The notes under the pieces were generated by a model, which did not search any database, was not told the DNA's origin, and was given only the letters and a program-made list of their open reading frames with translations. A DNA stretch of 64,000 bases from Haloimpatiens massiliensis (GTDB lineage: Bacteria; Bacillota; Clostridia; Clostridiales; Clostridiaceae): contig NZ_LT854640.1 in NCBI RefSeq assembly GCF_900184255.1, positions 478,019-542,018 of the forward strand, in the 5' to 3' direction. Shown one piece after another: positions 26,432-35,876 of the stretch; within the stretch, counting starts at the first letter, position 1, and each line of letters starts with the position of its first letter. Made by a program: the position numbers and the translations under genes.

Positions 26432-26803
26432 ATAAAAGGCTCCTTTAATATATCAAACTAAAAACTACAAAAATTTATTATCTAGATCCCATTAGTTATT
26501 TAAATATATATGATTTAGATATTAGTCATTACCAAGATAATATCTGAATGATAATGGTAATTTGAAAATAAATAATATAGTTAGTATTTAATGATAAAAA
26601 TAAGTATATTATATCTATAACTTTAATTATACTACGTTTTGTAAAAAAAGGATAAAATTAACCAAATATTAAAAGATATATAATAATATATCCATAAGTT
26701 TTACTAAATTTGTTATTATATATATATATCACTATGGAAGTAGTATTAGCAAATGTTATATAATAATACTATTGGATATTTATAATTATAAGTAGGTGAT
26801 TTG
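26432..26803. other. AT-rich intergenic region between divergent genes
   Basis: About 370 bases between the gtrA-like and M16 genes. I see no frame, repeat or clear operator beyond general AT-rich promoter-like sequence. Confidence 0.4.
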
Positions 26804-28033
26804 ATGGAAGAGTTAATTATGAAAAATGGAATAAAAATTGTTTATGAAAAGGCAGCAAGTGATATAACATCTTTTTCTATGGCATTTAATGCAGGTGCTA
26901 TAGTTGAAGAAAAAAATCAATTGGGACTTGCTCATGTGGTTGAACATATGGTATTCAAAGGTACAAAAACTAGAGATGAAGAAGAAATAAATGAATTATG
27001 TGATGAATATTTTGGATTCAATAATGCTATGACCAATTATCCATATGTAGTGTACTATGCTACATGCTTATCTGAAGATTTTCATAAAGCCTTTCAATTA
27101 TACACTGATATAGTGCTAAATCCAATCTTTCCAGAGGAGGGCTTTAAAGAAGAAATAGATGTTATATGTCAAGAACTTAGAGAGTGGAAAGATGATTTGG
27201 CCCAGTATTGTGAAGATGAGCTTTTCTATAATTCTTTTAGTAGCAGAAGAATTAAAAATTTAATAATAGGTACTGAGGAGAGTGTGAGAAGTTTTAAAAG
27301 AGAGGATGTAGTTGAGTTTTATAATGAACACTATATTCCAGAGAACTGTGTAATAAGTGTGGTATCCTCACTAGGTTTCAAAGATATAGTGAATGAAATA
27401 GAAAATATATTTGAAAAATGGAAACAGGAAAATTTAGAAAGTAAAGAATTTATTCCATTGTATGAGAATAATAATCTAGGTACTTTTGTAAAGTTAAAAA
27501 AGGATATGGAAACAGCTAAAATACAATATATATTTCCAATACATAATTTAAATGATAAGGAAGTAAAAGCATTAAGGGTGTTTAATGCTTATTTTGGAGA
27601 AGGAACTAGCAGTCTTTTATATCAAAAGATAAGAACAGAGAATGGACTTGCCTATGATATAACTAGTAGTATAAAAAATGAAACAGGAATAAAACTTTTT
27701 ACAATTTACGTAGGTACTTCAAAAGATAAAATAAACCAAACTATAAATTTAATAAATCAGCAAATACAAGAGGTAAAAAGCTGTAAAGAAATTTTTACAC
27801 AAGATAGAGTCAATAAATTATGTAAAAGTATAAAGTTAAAGCGTTCTTTAGGACTTGAACAGTCTATAAGATTAAGCTTGAATTTAGCGGTTTATGGAAT
27901 TATGTATGGTGAGCCTTTAAGTTTATATGAGCAAATAAAAGACTTAGATAAGGTAGATGAAAATCTTATACTTAGCACAATTAATAAAGTTTTAAATTCT
28001 CCTTCTATTCAGGTGATAGAACCAATTAAGTAG
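26804..28033 (+). CDS. M16-family zinc peptidase
   Basis: A 409-residue insulinase-type peptidase. The inverted zinc motif HVVEH (His44, Glu47, His48) is followed by FKGT and, downstream, the acidic third-ligand region (EEEINELCDEYFG). The C-terminal half is the usual non-catalytic M16 repeat, with IRTENGLAYDITS. Single-copy M16 proteins of this length often act as dimers in peptide or processing-peptide cleavage. The ATG at 26804 follows TAGGTGA; the TTG three bases upstream is less likely. Confidence 0.9.
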   Translation: MEELIMKNGIKIVYEKAASDITSFSMAFNAGAIVEEKNQLGLAHVVEHMVFKGTKTRDEEEINELCDEYFGFNNAMTNYPYVVYYATCLSEDFHKAFQLYTDIVLNPIFPEEGFKEEIDVICQELREWKDDLAQYCEDELFYNSFSSRRIKNLIIGTEESVRSFKREDVVEFYNEHYIPENCVISVVSSLGFKDIVNEIENIFEKWKQENLESKEFIPLYENNNLGTFVKLKKDMETAKIQYIFPIHNLNDKEVKALRVFNAYFGEGTSSLLYQKIRTENGLAYDITSSIKNETGIKLFTIYVGTSKDKINQTINLINQQIQEVKSCKEIFTQDRVNKLCKSIKLKRSLGLEQSIRLSLNLAVYGIMYGEPLSLYEQIKDLDKVDENLILSTINKVLNSPSIQVIEPIK

Positions 28034-28202
28034 ACTACAACCGAAATCAATTATATATTTTTTACAAAAATGATATAAAATTTAAAATAATCGTTAATTA
28101 GCAGTACTAAATTTTAAACCTTTAGTGTATAATGGACAAGTTTTACTCTACAGGTTCCAATGTTTAATTATTAGTTTAGAATTAGTGCTAAGGATAGAGA
28201 TA

Positions 28203-28230
28203 GGGGTATTGGGGTGCTAGGTTTTAGGGG
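28203..28230 (+). other. G-rich tract in a noncoding stretch
   Basis: Three GGGG runs (28203, 28211 and 28227) and one GG (28220) within 28 bases could form a two-layer G-quadruplex. Such clustering is uncommon in DNA this AT-rich. No gene covers it. Confidence 0.3.
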
Positions 28231-28242
28231 TACTTAAGATTT

Positions 28243-28283
28243 TATTAAATGGCTAGTGGTTCAGAACCACTAGCCATTTAATA
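28243..28283. terminator. Bidirectional terminator hairpin
   Basis: TATTAAATGGCTAGTGGTT and AACCACTAGCCATTTAATA are perfect 19-base arms around a CAG loop. It lies between the convergent M16 and helicase genes. Confidence 0.85.
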
Positions 28284-28297
28284 AATTTGACTAAATT

Positions 28298-29524
28298 TTA
28301 GCGAGATTTTTGTTTACTTGAATTAGAGCTTTTTTTATCTGAAATAAATTTACTAAATGAAGATGGTTTTGAGTATTTATTATTACGTGGTTTCACTATA
28401 GAACCTTTTAATATTTCTTTTTCTTGAATTTTTATATTGAAGTTTTTTGAAATTTTTTTAATTATAGAAACTTCTCCTTTTGTAACTATGGAAAGGGCGG
28501 TGCCGGATTTACCTGCTCTTCCAGTTCTACCTACTCTATGAAGATATTCCTTAGGGTCTCTAGGTAAATCTAAATTAAATATATGAGTTATATCATTTAC
28601 ATCTAATCCTCTGGCAGCTAAATCAGAGGCTACTAAAATATTAAACTTTCCACTTCTGAAGCCTTCTAAGGCTTTTTTACGTTCTTCCTTTGAAGCAGTT
28701 CCATATATGCCATAGGCTTTCATGTGATGATATTGAAGTTTTAAGGTGGTTAATTTAATTTCTTCACTTCTATTTATAAATACAATAGCTTTTTCTGGCT
28801 TAGTAGAAGCTATTAATTTTCTTAGAGTTTCTATTTTATCTCTATGCTCTGTTACAAAATACATATGAGTTATATTTGGATTAGCTATATTTTTCCCCTC
28901 TACTTTTATAACTTCAGGGTCTTTCATTAAGGCTTTGGCTGTGTTTAAGGTTTTTTCATTTATAGTAGCTGAAAAAACCATTAATTGTCTGTCTCTCATA
29001 GTTGTCTTTATAACTTCTTTCACTGAATTTAAGTTATTTTCATCTAAAAGTTTATCTCCCTCGTCTATAACTATAGTTTTAATAGTATGGGCAGAAATTT
29101 TTCTCTTTTTTATAAGCTCAAGTATTCTTCCAGAAGAACCTACTATTATGTGAGGTTTTTCCTTTAGTTTTTCTATTTGTCTTTTTATATTAACTTCACC
29201 TATTATAGTAGTAGAGGTTACGCCCATCATGGAGTTTTCTGATAAAAGTTTTATTTGTTTATCTATTTGCATAGCTAGCTCATGAGTTGGAGCTAATATT
29301 ATTGCTTGCATTTCTTTTCTATCACTATGTATCTTTTGAAATATAGGAAGTAAATAAGCAAGTGTCTTTCCGCTGCCGGTTTGAGATTCACCTATTATAT
29401 CTTTATTTTCTAGGGAAACGGGTATTGCTTTCATTTGAATATCCGTTGGATCTTTTATACCTTGTTTTTTTAACGCTTCTATTAAATTTTGGTTTAAATT
29501 TAATGTATTGAATGAATTTGTCAT
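28298..29524 (-). CDS. DEAD-box-family RNA helicase with a DEGD motif II
   Basis: A 408-residue two-domain RNA helicase. The Q motif (PTDIQMKAIP), motif I SQTGSGKT, Ia PTHELA, III SAT, IV-V (VFINR, ASDLAARGLDV) and VI HRVGRTGRAGKSG are intact. Motif II reads DEGD instead of DEAD; the second Glu that activates water is kept, so ATPase activity is likely. A short basic, Ser-rich tail (about 380-408) probably contacts RNA. AAGGAG lies upstream of the ATG. In clostridia such helicases assist ribosome assembly or cold growth, but the specific role is unknown. Confidence 0.92.
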   Translation of the reverse strand: MTNSFNTLNLNQNLIEALKKQGIKDPTDIQMKAIPVSLENKDIIGESQTGSGKTLAYLLPIFQKIHSDRKEMQAIILAPTHELAMQIDKQIKLLSENSMMGVTSTTIIGEVNIKRQIEKLKEKPHIIVGSSGRILELIKKRKISAHTIKTIVIDEGDKLLDENNLNSVKEVIKTTMRDRQLMVFSATINEKTLNTAKALMKDPEVIKVEGKNIANPNITHMYFVTEHRDKIETLRKLIASTKPEKAIVFINRSEEIKLTTLKLQYHHMKAYGIYGTASKEERKKALEGFRSGKFNILVASDLAARGLDVNDITHIFNLDLPRDPKEYLHRVGRTGRAGKSGTALSIVTKGEVSIIKKISKNFNIKIQEKEILKGSIVKPRNNKYSKPSSFSKFISDKKSSNSSKQKSR

Positions 29525-29766
29525 AAGTTATCCTTGACTCCTTTATAATTTATTTAGTCATAATGTATTTTATCACAATAATGTATTTTATATAAGCCAG
29601 TGTACATAGAAAAAGGTATTATTAAATATATTTTCACTTGCTACTAGAACTCAAGTACATCTTATCACCTAAACAGATATTTTAAATACAATTGAATTTA
29701 TAACGAAATAAAGGTAATATAGAATATATATTTATAAAATTCACAATAAAAACAATTTTCTATTAG

Positions 29767-29932
29767 TGATTAAACACAAAAGGATACAATGTGCTGAATT
29801 ATGAAATTTCTCCTCCATGACTTACATAAGAGCTCTGAACAATAAATTTAAACAGTTCCTTCGCTTCTTATGAAAGTCATTCCAGAGAAATTTCATAATT
29901 AAAATAATGTAATGATTTTTGTGGGATAATCA
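29767..29932 (+). repeat. Repeat family A, copy 2
   Basis: A full-length 166-bp copy with TGATTAAACACAAAAGG at one end and GTGGGATAATCAT at the other, plus internal complementary GAATTATGAAATTTC and GAAATTTCATAATT. It shows the uninterrupted form of copy 1. Confidence 0.85.
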
Positions 29933-29986
29933 TCTTAGTGTTATTTCATTAAAATATATTAGAAATAATAAAATGGAGGGAAGAAC

Positions 29987-30814
29987 ATGAAAATTTACAT
30001 ATCAGCAGATATAGAGGGGATAAGTGGTGTAGTTAAAGGAAGTCAAACTACAGAAACAGGTCATGATTACGAAAGAGCAAGAAGACTCATGACTGAAGAA
30101 GTTAACGCAGTAATAAGGGGAGCAAAGGCTGCAGGAGCTTGTGATATATTAGTAAATGATTCTCACGGTCCTATGACAAACATAATTATTGAGGATTTAG
30201 ATGAAGATGCAAGACTTATATCTGGAAATAAGAAACTTTATGGAATGATGGAAGGATTAGATGAAAGCTTTGATGCTGTAATGCTTATAGGATATCATGC
30301 TAGGCATAATACACCTGGTGTGCTTTCACACACATACTATGGAATTGTAATTTCAGAAGTAAAAATAAATGGAAAAGTATTTGGAGAATCTGAGTTTAAT
30401 TCTCTTTTAGCGGGACATTTTGGAGTGCCTGTGGTTATGGTATCTGGTGATAATGTGCTTTCAGACCAGGTGAATGCATTTAATGAAAAAATAGAAACAG
30501 TAGTAGTTAAAAAAGCACACAGCAGATATACTGCAGAATGTGTACAACCTAAAAAGGTACACAAAATGCTAGAGGAGGCTACTAAAAAAGTACTTTCTTC
30601 AAATTATAAAGATATAATAGAGCCTTGCAAAATTAAAGGGCCAGTGGAACTAGAAATGACATTCCTAAATAGCGGCATGGCTGAAGCTACCTTATTTATT
30701 CCAGGAGTAGAACTTATTGAGGCAAATAAGATTAGATATAAAGCAAAAGATATAGTTGAAGCTTATAAGATGAGAGCTGGACTTACTACTCTTGCAGCTA
30801 GCACGTTGAAATAA
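29987..30814 (+). CDS. dppA: D-aminopeptidase, M55 family
   Basis: A 275-residue member of the DppA family of self-compartmentalising zinc D-aminopeptidases, which release D-amino acids (such as D-Ala) from peptides. The start MKIYISADIEGISGV carries the metal-binding Asp and Glu. DSHGPMTNI and IGYHARHNTPGVLSHT supply histidines, and HSRYTAECVQP follows. TGGAGGG precedes the ATG. The usual dipeptide permease genes are not adjacent. A role in recycling cell-wall peptides is likely. Confidence 0.92.
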   Translation: MKIYISADIEGISGVVKGSQTTETGHDYERARRLMTEEVNAVIRGAKAAGACDILVNDSHGPMTNIIIEDLDEDARLISGNKKLYGMMEGLDESFDAVMLIGYHARHNTPGVLSHTYYGIVISEVKINGKVFGESEFNSLLAGHFGVPVVMVSGDNVLSDQVNAFNEKIETVVVKKAHSRYTAECVQPKKVHKMLEEATKKVLSSNYKDIIEPCKIKGPVELEMTFLNSGMAEATLFIPGVELIEANKIRYKAKDIVEAYKMRAGLTTLAASTLK

Positions 30815-30959
30815 AAATAAGTAATGGAATTTTAGTAATAAAGATTAAGAACAACATCAATTGTGTTGTCTTTGATAGCACAGCTTTTTATTTTCAATAG
30901 TATATGTTTAATGATTTTATTTTTGATTAAAATCGTACATATATGATGTTGAATAGGAA

Positions 30960-31004
30960 AAGGATGTAAATGAATGTATGTTCATGTACATCCTTAATTT
31001 TTTT
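30960..31004 (+). terminator. Terminator downstream of dppA
   Basis: AAGGATGTAAATGAA pairs with TTCATGTACATCCTT with one bulge on each side, followed by AATTTTTTT. Confidence 0.7.
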
Positions 31005-31084
31005 AAGAGATGGTTATCAAATATTTAAAATACACATAAAGGGAAAAAAATAATTTTATTATGGGATTAAAATAGGGGGTTACT

Positions 31085-31159
31085 ATGATAAAAGATGTAA
31101 GGGAGATTAAGGAAATAATAAGCAGAGGATATAATGATGAAAGAAATTTATATAAATAG
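31085..31159 (+). CDS. 24-codon frame overlapping the hydrolase start
   Basis: ATG at 31085 follows AGGGGG by 5 bases, a far better ribosome site than the downstream hydrolase gene has. The frame (MIKDVREIKEIISRGYN..) ends at 31159, 26 bases inside the hydrolase gene. It could be a translated leader that couples ribosomes to the next gene, or the remnant of a longer gene. Confidence 0.4.
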   Translation: MIKDVREIKEIISRGYNDERNLYK

Positions 31160-32000
31160 AGATGGGATTAAAGCAAGAATTAATGAGTGGGGAAATGACC
31201 AAAATCCAGTAATTATATGTTTTCATGGTTTGGGTAGTACAAGCCTCAGCTTTATTGAATTAGGTTATTTATTGAAGAATAAATATCATATTATATCTAT
31301 AGATTTACCAGGACACGGAAAAACACCTGGATTTTTAAAAGAAGAAGACTATGAAATGCCTAACATGATTAAATGGATTGATAAAATTGTTTCGAGCATA
31401 ACAAAAAATAGTTTTTTTATATTGGCACATTCATGGGGTGCGGATATTGCACTTCATTATATAGCTGCATCTCCATCAAAAGTTAAGAAGGTTATGTTGT
31501 TAGATGGGGGATATTATATAAAGAATGAGATCTATGCCTATGAGGCTTCAAGGTCAGGAATGATTGATTCTTTACAAAAAGAGATAGATTATTATATTAA
31601 AGATTTTGATGAATACTGTTTTCATACCTTAGAAGAACATATTAAATTGGAAAAGAGTAACTATAATAGATGGTCTCTTCTGTTAGAGGAAGCTGCAACG
31701 GATTTAATAAGAGTGGAACAAGGTAAATATAAATATCATGCAAATGGTTTTACTGCAGCAGGTGCTATAAAGTCAATGTATTATTACCCTATAGATTCCA
31801 TTTATGATAGGCTTATTACTCCAATTTGTTTGCTTCAAAGTACACTGCCTGAGTCTATGAATGAGATTAGAGAAATTTTAGCTTGGAAATTTAAAATTAA
31901 AACAGGTTCCAAGGTGAAAAAAATTGAGGAAGCAGGACATATGATCCATTGGGATAAACCCCATGAAGTAGCTAATGAAGTATTTACTTGGTTTAAGTAA
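31134..32000 (+). CDS. Alpha/beta-hydrolase
   Basis: A 288-residue alpha/beta-hydrolase fold protein. The oxyanion region is CFHGLGSTS and the early strand has DLPGHGKTP. The nucleophile elbow is AHSWGAD, with Ala in place of the first Gly of GxSxG, and the catalytic His lies in EEAGHMIHWDKP near the C terminus. The substrate is not predictable. Two adjacent ATGs (31134, 31137) are possible. The upstream ribosome site is weak and the start lies inside a well-initiated 24-codon frame, suggesting translational coupling. It heads a run of acetyltransferase and methyltransferase genes. Confidence 0.8.
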   Translation: MMKEIYINRDGIKARINEWGNDQNPVIICFHGLGSTSLSFIELGYLLKNKYHIISIDLPGHGKTPGFLKEEDYEMPNMIKWIDKIVSSITKNSFFILAHSWGADIALHYIAASPSKVKKVMLLDGGYYIKNEIYAYEASRSGMIDSLQKEIDYYIKDFDEYCFHTLEEHIKLEKSNYNRWSLLLEEAATDLIRVEQGKYKYHANGFTAAGAIKSMYYYPIDSIYDRLITPICLLQSTLPESMNEIREILAWKFKIKTGSKVKKIEEAGHMIHWDKPHEVANEVFTWFK

Positions 32001-32085
32001 AAATAATGATTATAGTAATTAAAAGTTTAAAGTCATATTTACTTAAGAATTAATGAAGAACTAACAAGATATGGGGGTTACGTTT

Positions 32086-33462
32086 ATGTTAAAAATAAGA
32101 AATATTAAAATTGGAGAATTAGAAAAAGTATCAGAGTTTATAGCATATATGAATTCTGATAAAAAACACCATATAGGATATTGCGGTGTTTTAAAGGAGG
32201 AAATTTTAAAATCTCTTCAAGAGGAATACACAAAAGAAGCATTAGAAAAGTGCTTTGTTGCTGCTTATGAATATGATAAGATTGTTGGAATATTGGGAGT
32301 AGATATAGATGAAGAAAGTAAATTTGGAGAATTGTGGGGACCATTTGTAAGAGATGGTTTTAATAAATCAGAGGTCTTTTCAATGCTTTGGGATAAACTT
32401 ACGAAATCTATTTCAAATATGTGTGAAGAATTTGGTGTATTTTGTAATGCAAAAAACATTAAATGTATTAAATTTGCTGAAAGGTATAATTTCCAAAGAA
32501 ACGGTGAATTTATAATTATGGAATTAAACAGCAAAGAATTACAGAGGGCTTTAGAATTTAAACTTTTCGAAATAACGTCAGAGTATTATAACCAATTTGA
32601 AATGCTTCATAATAGAATTTTCCCAAAAGCATATTATAATGGAAAAACTATATTAAGCAGGATTAACGAACATAGAAAGGTATTTATTATTAAAGAAAAT
32701 AATGAATTGCTGGGTCAAATTTATGTTGAAGTGGAGCCAGAGTTTGTAGAAAGCAATATTGAATTTATTGCAGTAAGAGAAGACAAGCAGGGTAAGGGCT
32801 TAGGTAGTAAGCTCATTAATATAGCAATTAATTGGATTTTTTCTTTTGAGAAAATAGAAAGTATTACGCTTTGTGTTAATAAAGAAAATAAAAAAGCACT
32901 AAAACTATATAGAAAATGTGGATTTAAAGAAAAAAATAATATGATATTCTTAAAGAAAGGATGTTTTAAAAGGGAAGGTAAATTGGTTTATATAAAAAAG
33001 CCCCAGTTTTATGAATTAACTTATGTGAAAAAACTTTGGGCCGATGAGGAAACTATGAAAGATGTAGGCGGAGCTTTAGATTTTCCTAAAGAAAAATGGG
33101 ATAGTTGGTATAAGAAAATGATAGAACCGGGAGATGGAAGAAACTTTTATTGTCTTATTTACAATAATGAACACCAAAGTGTTGGGGAAGTTAGTTTTCA
33201 TAGATATGATGAAATAAATAAAACTGCCGAGTTTAACATAAAAATAGAAAGTAAATATAGGGGCAGAGGCTATGCCAATGAGGCCATGAAACTTATGTTA
33301 AAATACTACTTTTATGAATTTGGTGGAGAAGTTATGTTGGACGAAGTGATAAATGTAAATGGGCAGCAGGCTTTAAAGAAATTTGGATTTGAAGTGATTT
33401 CTAGTGCAGAAGAAAGCATTAGTTTTAGAATGACTAAAGAAAGATTTGAAGAAATTTTATAA
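32086..33462 (+). CDS. Triple GNAT-domain acetyltransferase
   Basis: A 458-residue protein made of three GNAT folds. The first (about 1-150) is degenerate and lacks an acetyl-CoA loop. The second (about 155-300) has the motif A sequence VREDKQGKGLGSKLI. The third (about 305-458) is RimJ/RimL-like, with IESKYRGRGYANEAMKLML. A threefold fusion of this size is unusual for GNATs. Substrates are unknown; aminoglycoside-like or peptide N-terminal targets are possible. ATG 32086 follows GGGGG; the ATG 15 bases upstream overlaps the ribosome site. It is followed by two further GNAT-like genes on the same strand. Confidence 0.8.
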   Translation: MLKIRNIKIGELEKVSEFIAYMNSDKKHHIGYCGVLKEEILKSLQEEYTKEALEKCFVAAYEYDKIVGILGVDIDEESKFGELWGPFVRDGFNKSEVFSMLWDKLTKSISNMCEEFGVFCNAKNIKCIKFAERYNFQRNGEFIIMELNSKELQRALEFKLFEITSEYYNQFEMLHNRIFPKAYYNGKTILSRINEHRKVFIIKENNELLGQIYVEVEPEFVESNIEFIAVREDKQGKGLGSKLINIAINWIFSFEKIESITLCVNKENKKALKLYRKCGFKEKNNMIFLKKGCFKREGKLVYIKKPQFYELTYVKKLWADEETMKDVGGALDFPKEKWDSWYKKMIEPGDGRNFYCLIYNNEHQSVGEVSFHRYDEINKTAEFNIKIESKYRGRGYANEAMKLMLKYYFYEFGGEVMLDEVINVNGQQALKKFGFEVISSAEESISFRMTKERFEEIL

Positions 33463-33513
33463 AAGAAGTGAAGATTTATCAAAAAAATGTAGGTATTGTG
33501 AGGGATAAACAAA

Positions 33514-34230
33514 ATGGACTTTTATAGAGCAACAGAAAGTGATACTAAATATATAAAGCATGAAAAAAGTTTAATTCACAACACTGCATTAATTGCCAGT
33601 GAAGATGCAGAGGTAATTGGAGTATTGGAATATGAAATAAAGAATTTAGAAGAAGCAGAAATTATAAATTTTAATATATTTAAGTTCCATGATGAAAGAG
33701 TGGTTTTTAAGGGATTTATAGATGAAATAAAATATTGGAACTCATATTTAAAAAGAATTCTATGTAAAGATGGAAGCATTATTAAAGAAGATATTTTAAA
33801 AGATGCGGGGTTTAAGAAAGAATCTACATGGATACTACATATAAGAGATTATGTTGAAGTATTCAAAATTGATATAAATAAAATAACACCTGAGCAGTTA
33901 ACTGCTGATAAAGTAAAAATTAATAAGGTGAGTTCTTGGATAGAAAGCTCAGAAGATATTGTAATTACTTGTGTAAAAATAAAAGACAAAATAGTTTGCA
34001 TAGATGGTTATTCTAGATTACTTGTGGCTTATAATAAAGGATTTAAATATGTTTATGCTTATTTTGAAGAGGAGAATGTAGATATAAAATTTTTTGAAAC
34101 ATGTTTAAAATGGTGTGAAAAGGAAAAGATTTTTACAATTAAGGATTTAACTAATAGAATAGTAACACCAGAGGAACATGAAAGACTTTGGGTTAGTAGA
34201 TGTCAAGCATATTTTAGAGAACAAAAATAA
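33514..34230 (+). CDS. Degenerate GNAT fused to a ParB/sulfiredoxin-like domain
   Basis: A 238-residue protein. The N-terminal part (about 1-115) follows a GNAT pattern without the Q/RxxGxG/A loop. The C-terminal part (about 120-238) reads like a ParB N-terminal or sulfiredoxin fold: ITPEQLTADKVKINKVSSWI, then KIVCIDGYSRLLVAYNKGF, where DGYSRL replaces the usual DGHHR. Proteins with this fold bind DNA or nucleotides. I do not know its function. It lies 51 bases after the triple GNAT and 6 bases before the next GNAT gene, so the three are probably one operon. Confidence 0.6.
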   Translation: MDFYRATESDTKYIKHEKSLIHNTALIASEDAEVIGVLEYEIKNLEEAEIINFNIFKFHDERVVFKGFIDEIKYWNSYLKRILCKDGSIIKEDILKDAGFKKESTWILHIRDYVEVFKIDINKITPEQLTADKVKINKVSSWIESSEDIVITCVKIKDKIVCIDGYSRLLVAYNKGFKYVYAYFEEENVDIKFFETCLKWCEKEKIFTIKDLTNRIVTPEEHERLWVSRCQAYFREQK

Positions 34231-34236
34231 GAGCAG

Positions 34237-35166
34237 ATGGCAAGCATGAAAGGATTGGAAAAGCAGATTATGTGCAATTTTAATGAATATAAAATTATAA
34301 AAGCAGATATAAGACAATGGGCAACATATCATGCTATATATAGATTAAGTCAATTAAATGAGTGGATGCCTTTAACGTTTAAGGGAGAAATAGAACGATA
34401 TATTAAATCAGACTTTGCATACTGGGTAGTTAAAAATAATAGAAAAATAGGTGGTGCGCTTATAAAGCCGAATATGCTTAAATGTGTTTTTACCATAGAA
34501 CCTTTTGAAGACAAAGAAGAGTTAAGTAGAGCTTTAATATATCATACACAAAAAATATCGGATATGAATAAGGAAATTGTAGTACCTAATGTAGATTTAT
34601 CATTAGTTAATCTTTATAAAAGTCATGGATTTTTAAAGGAAAGAGGAGAAAAATTAATGATATGTCCTACAGGAAAATATAATGTAGATTTTGGTGATGA
34701 GTTTAGCTATAGTATACCGGAAACTAAACATAAAAAAGAAATGACTCAGTTATATTATGATACCTATAGTAAAAGTAATGTGCCACTTATAGCAGCTCAA
34801 AGCTACCAGTTTCAGATGAATAGTGTGGATATATTCTTTAATCATGTTAAAGCTATGAATGTTCCCAAAAGGTGGTCGTCACTTATATATCATAAGGCTG
34901 ATAATAAGCTTGTTTCTGCATGTACAGTGGGGCTTATTAATGGATTCCCATATATACTTGATTTAGTAGTACATCCCCATTTTCAAAGAAATGGACTAGC
35001 TAGGAAAATGATTATGAGATTATTAAATCTAGCTAATTATGAGTATGAAGCTGTAAGATTATGTGTAGACACAAGTAATGATGCACAACTTTTCTATAAG
35101 GAAATGGGATTTATAGGTTTAGGAGAAACTGCATATATGGTAAAAAGAGCATCTGATAATATCTAG
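34237..35166 (+). CDS. GNAT-family acetyltransferase
   Basis: A 309-residue protein whose C-terminal GNAT domain (about 155-309) has VVHPHFQRNGLARKMIMRLL as the acetyl-CoA motif and ends LFYKEMGFIGLGETAYMV. The N-terminal half looks like a second, degenerate GNAT fold. Start codon is uncertain: ATG 34237 has almost no ribosome site, while ATG 34270 follows AAAGG at about 12 bases. The 6-base gap from the previous gene favours coupled translation from 34237. The substrate is unknown. Confidence 0.75.
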   Translation: MASMKGLEKQIMCNFNEYKIIKADIRQWATYHAIYRLSQLNEWMPLTFKGEIERYIKSDFAYWVVKNNRKIGGALIKPNMLKCVFTIEPFEDKEELSRALIYHTQKISDMNKEIVVPNVDLSLVNLYKSHGFLKERGEKLMICPTGKYNVDFGDEFSYSIPETKHKKEMTQLYYDTYSKSNVPLIAAQSYQFQMNSVDIFFNHVKAMNVPKRWSSLIYHKADNKLVSACTVGLINGFPYILDLVVHPHFQRNGLARKMIMRLLNLANYEYEAVRLCVDTSNDAQLFYKEMGFIGLGETAYMVKRASDNI

Positions 35167-35210
35167 CAAGAGAAATTGTTAATAAGTTAGGGAAGTGGAG
35201 GTAAAAATAA

Positions 35211-35876
35211 TTGTTTAAGGAACATGATTATGTAATTTGGGGAGACTATTGTAGCTGCGGCAGTGAGTGCTATATATTGCAAAATAAGTTTCATCCTTGG
35301 GATGAAGTGGATTTTAGCATAAAGATTCAGTGTAAGAATTGTGGTAAAACAATAGAGGTAGATAAAAATAAAGCTGAAAAATTTTATAATAAAAAAATCT
35401 TTTCATATTTTGAAGACGTTAAAGGAACAGTTATAGATTTAGGATGTGGTGGGGGACTATTAAGTAAGCTTCTACTTAATAATAAAAAGGTTACAAAAAT
35501 ATATGCTATTGACAATGATATGGTATGTAAGAAATATATAGATGAATTAAATGGTGAAGATAAGATAACATTTTTACATATGGATATTAGTGATTTAGGC
35601 GAATATTTTAAAGAAGGACAAGTAGATTATATAGTAAGCAGAGATGTTTTCATGTTTATCCGTGATACAGAAAAGTACTTTAATGATGTAAATAAAATTG
35701 TATCAAAAGGAATTAAACAAATGGGATGGTATATTTCTGATAATAAAAGAATGAAAAATAAGTTGTTTCCTGAACAGATAGTAAAAGAGCTTACAGCGAA
35801 AAATTGGCAGGTAGATTTAGAATGCTTAGAATGGTATAAAAGCGGATATTTTATAAGAGGGTTTAAAAAATTATAA
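35211..35876 (+). CDS. SAM-dependent methyltransferase with N-terminal Cys motif
   Basis: A 221-residue class I methyltransferase. A Cys-rich head (CSCGSEC about 14-20, then CKNCGKT near 45) looks like a zinc ribbon. The SAM site follows at about 73 (VIDLGCGGGLLSKLL), with the acidic strand-2 end AIDND and motif IV SRDVFMF. Start is TTG at 35211 with GGAGGT 8 bases before it; no ATG is available nearby. It lies 44 bases after a GNAT gene. The substrate could be a nucleic acid, protein or small molecule. Confidence 0.8.
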   Translation: MFKEHDYVIWGDYCSCGSECYILQNKFHPWDEVDFSIKIQCKNCGKTIEVDKNKAEKFYNKKIFSYFEDVKGTVIDLGCGGGLLSKLLLNNKKVTKIYAIDNDMVCKKYIDELNGEDKITFLHMDISDLGEYFKEGQVDYIVSRDVFMFIRDTEKYFNDVNKIVSKGIKQMGWYISDNKRMKNKLFPEQIVKELTAKNWQVDLECLEWYKSGYFIRGFKKL

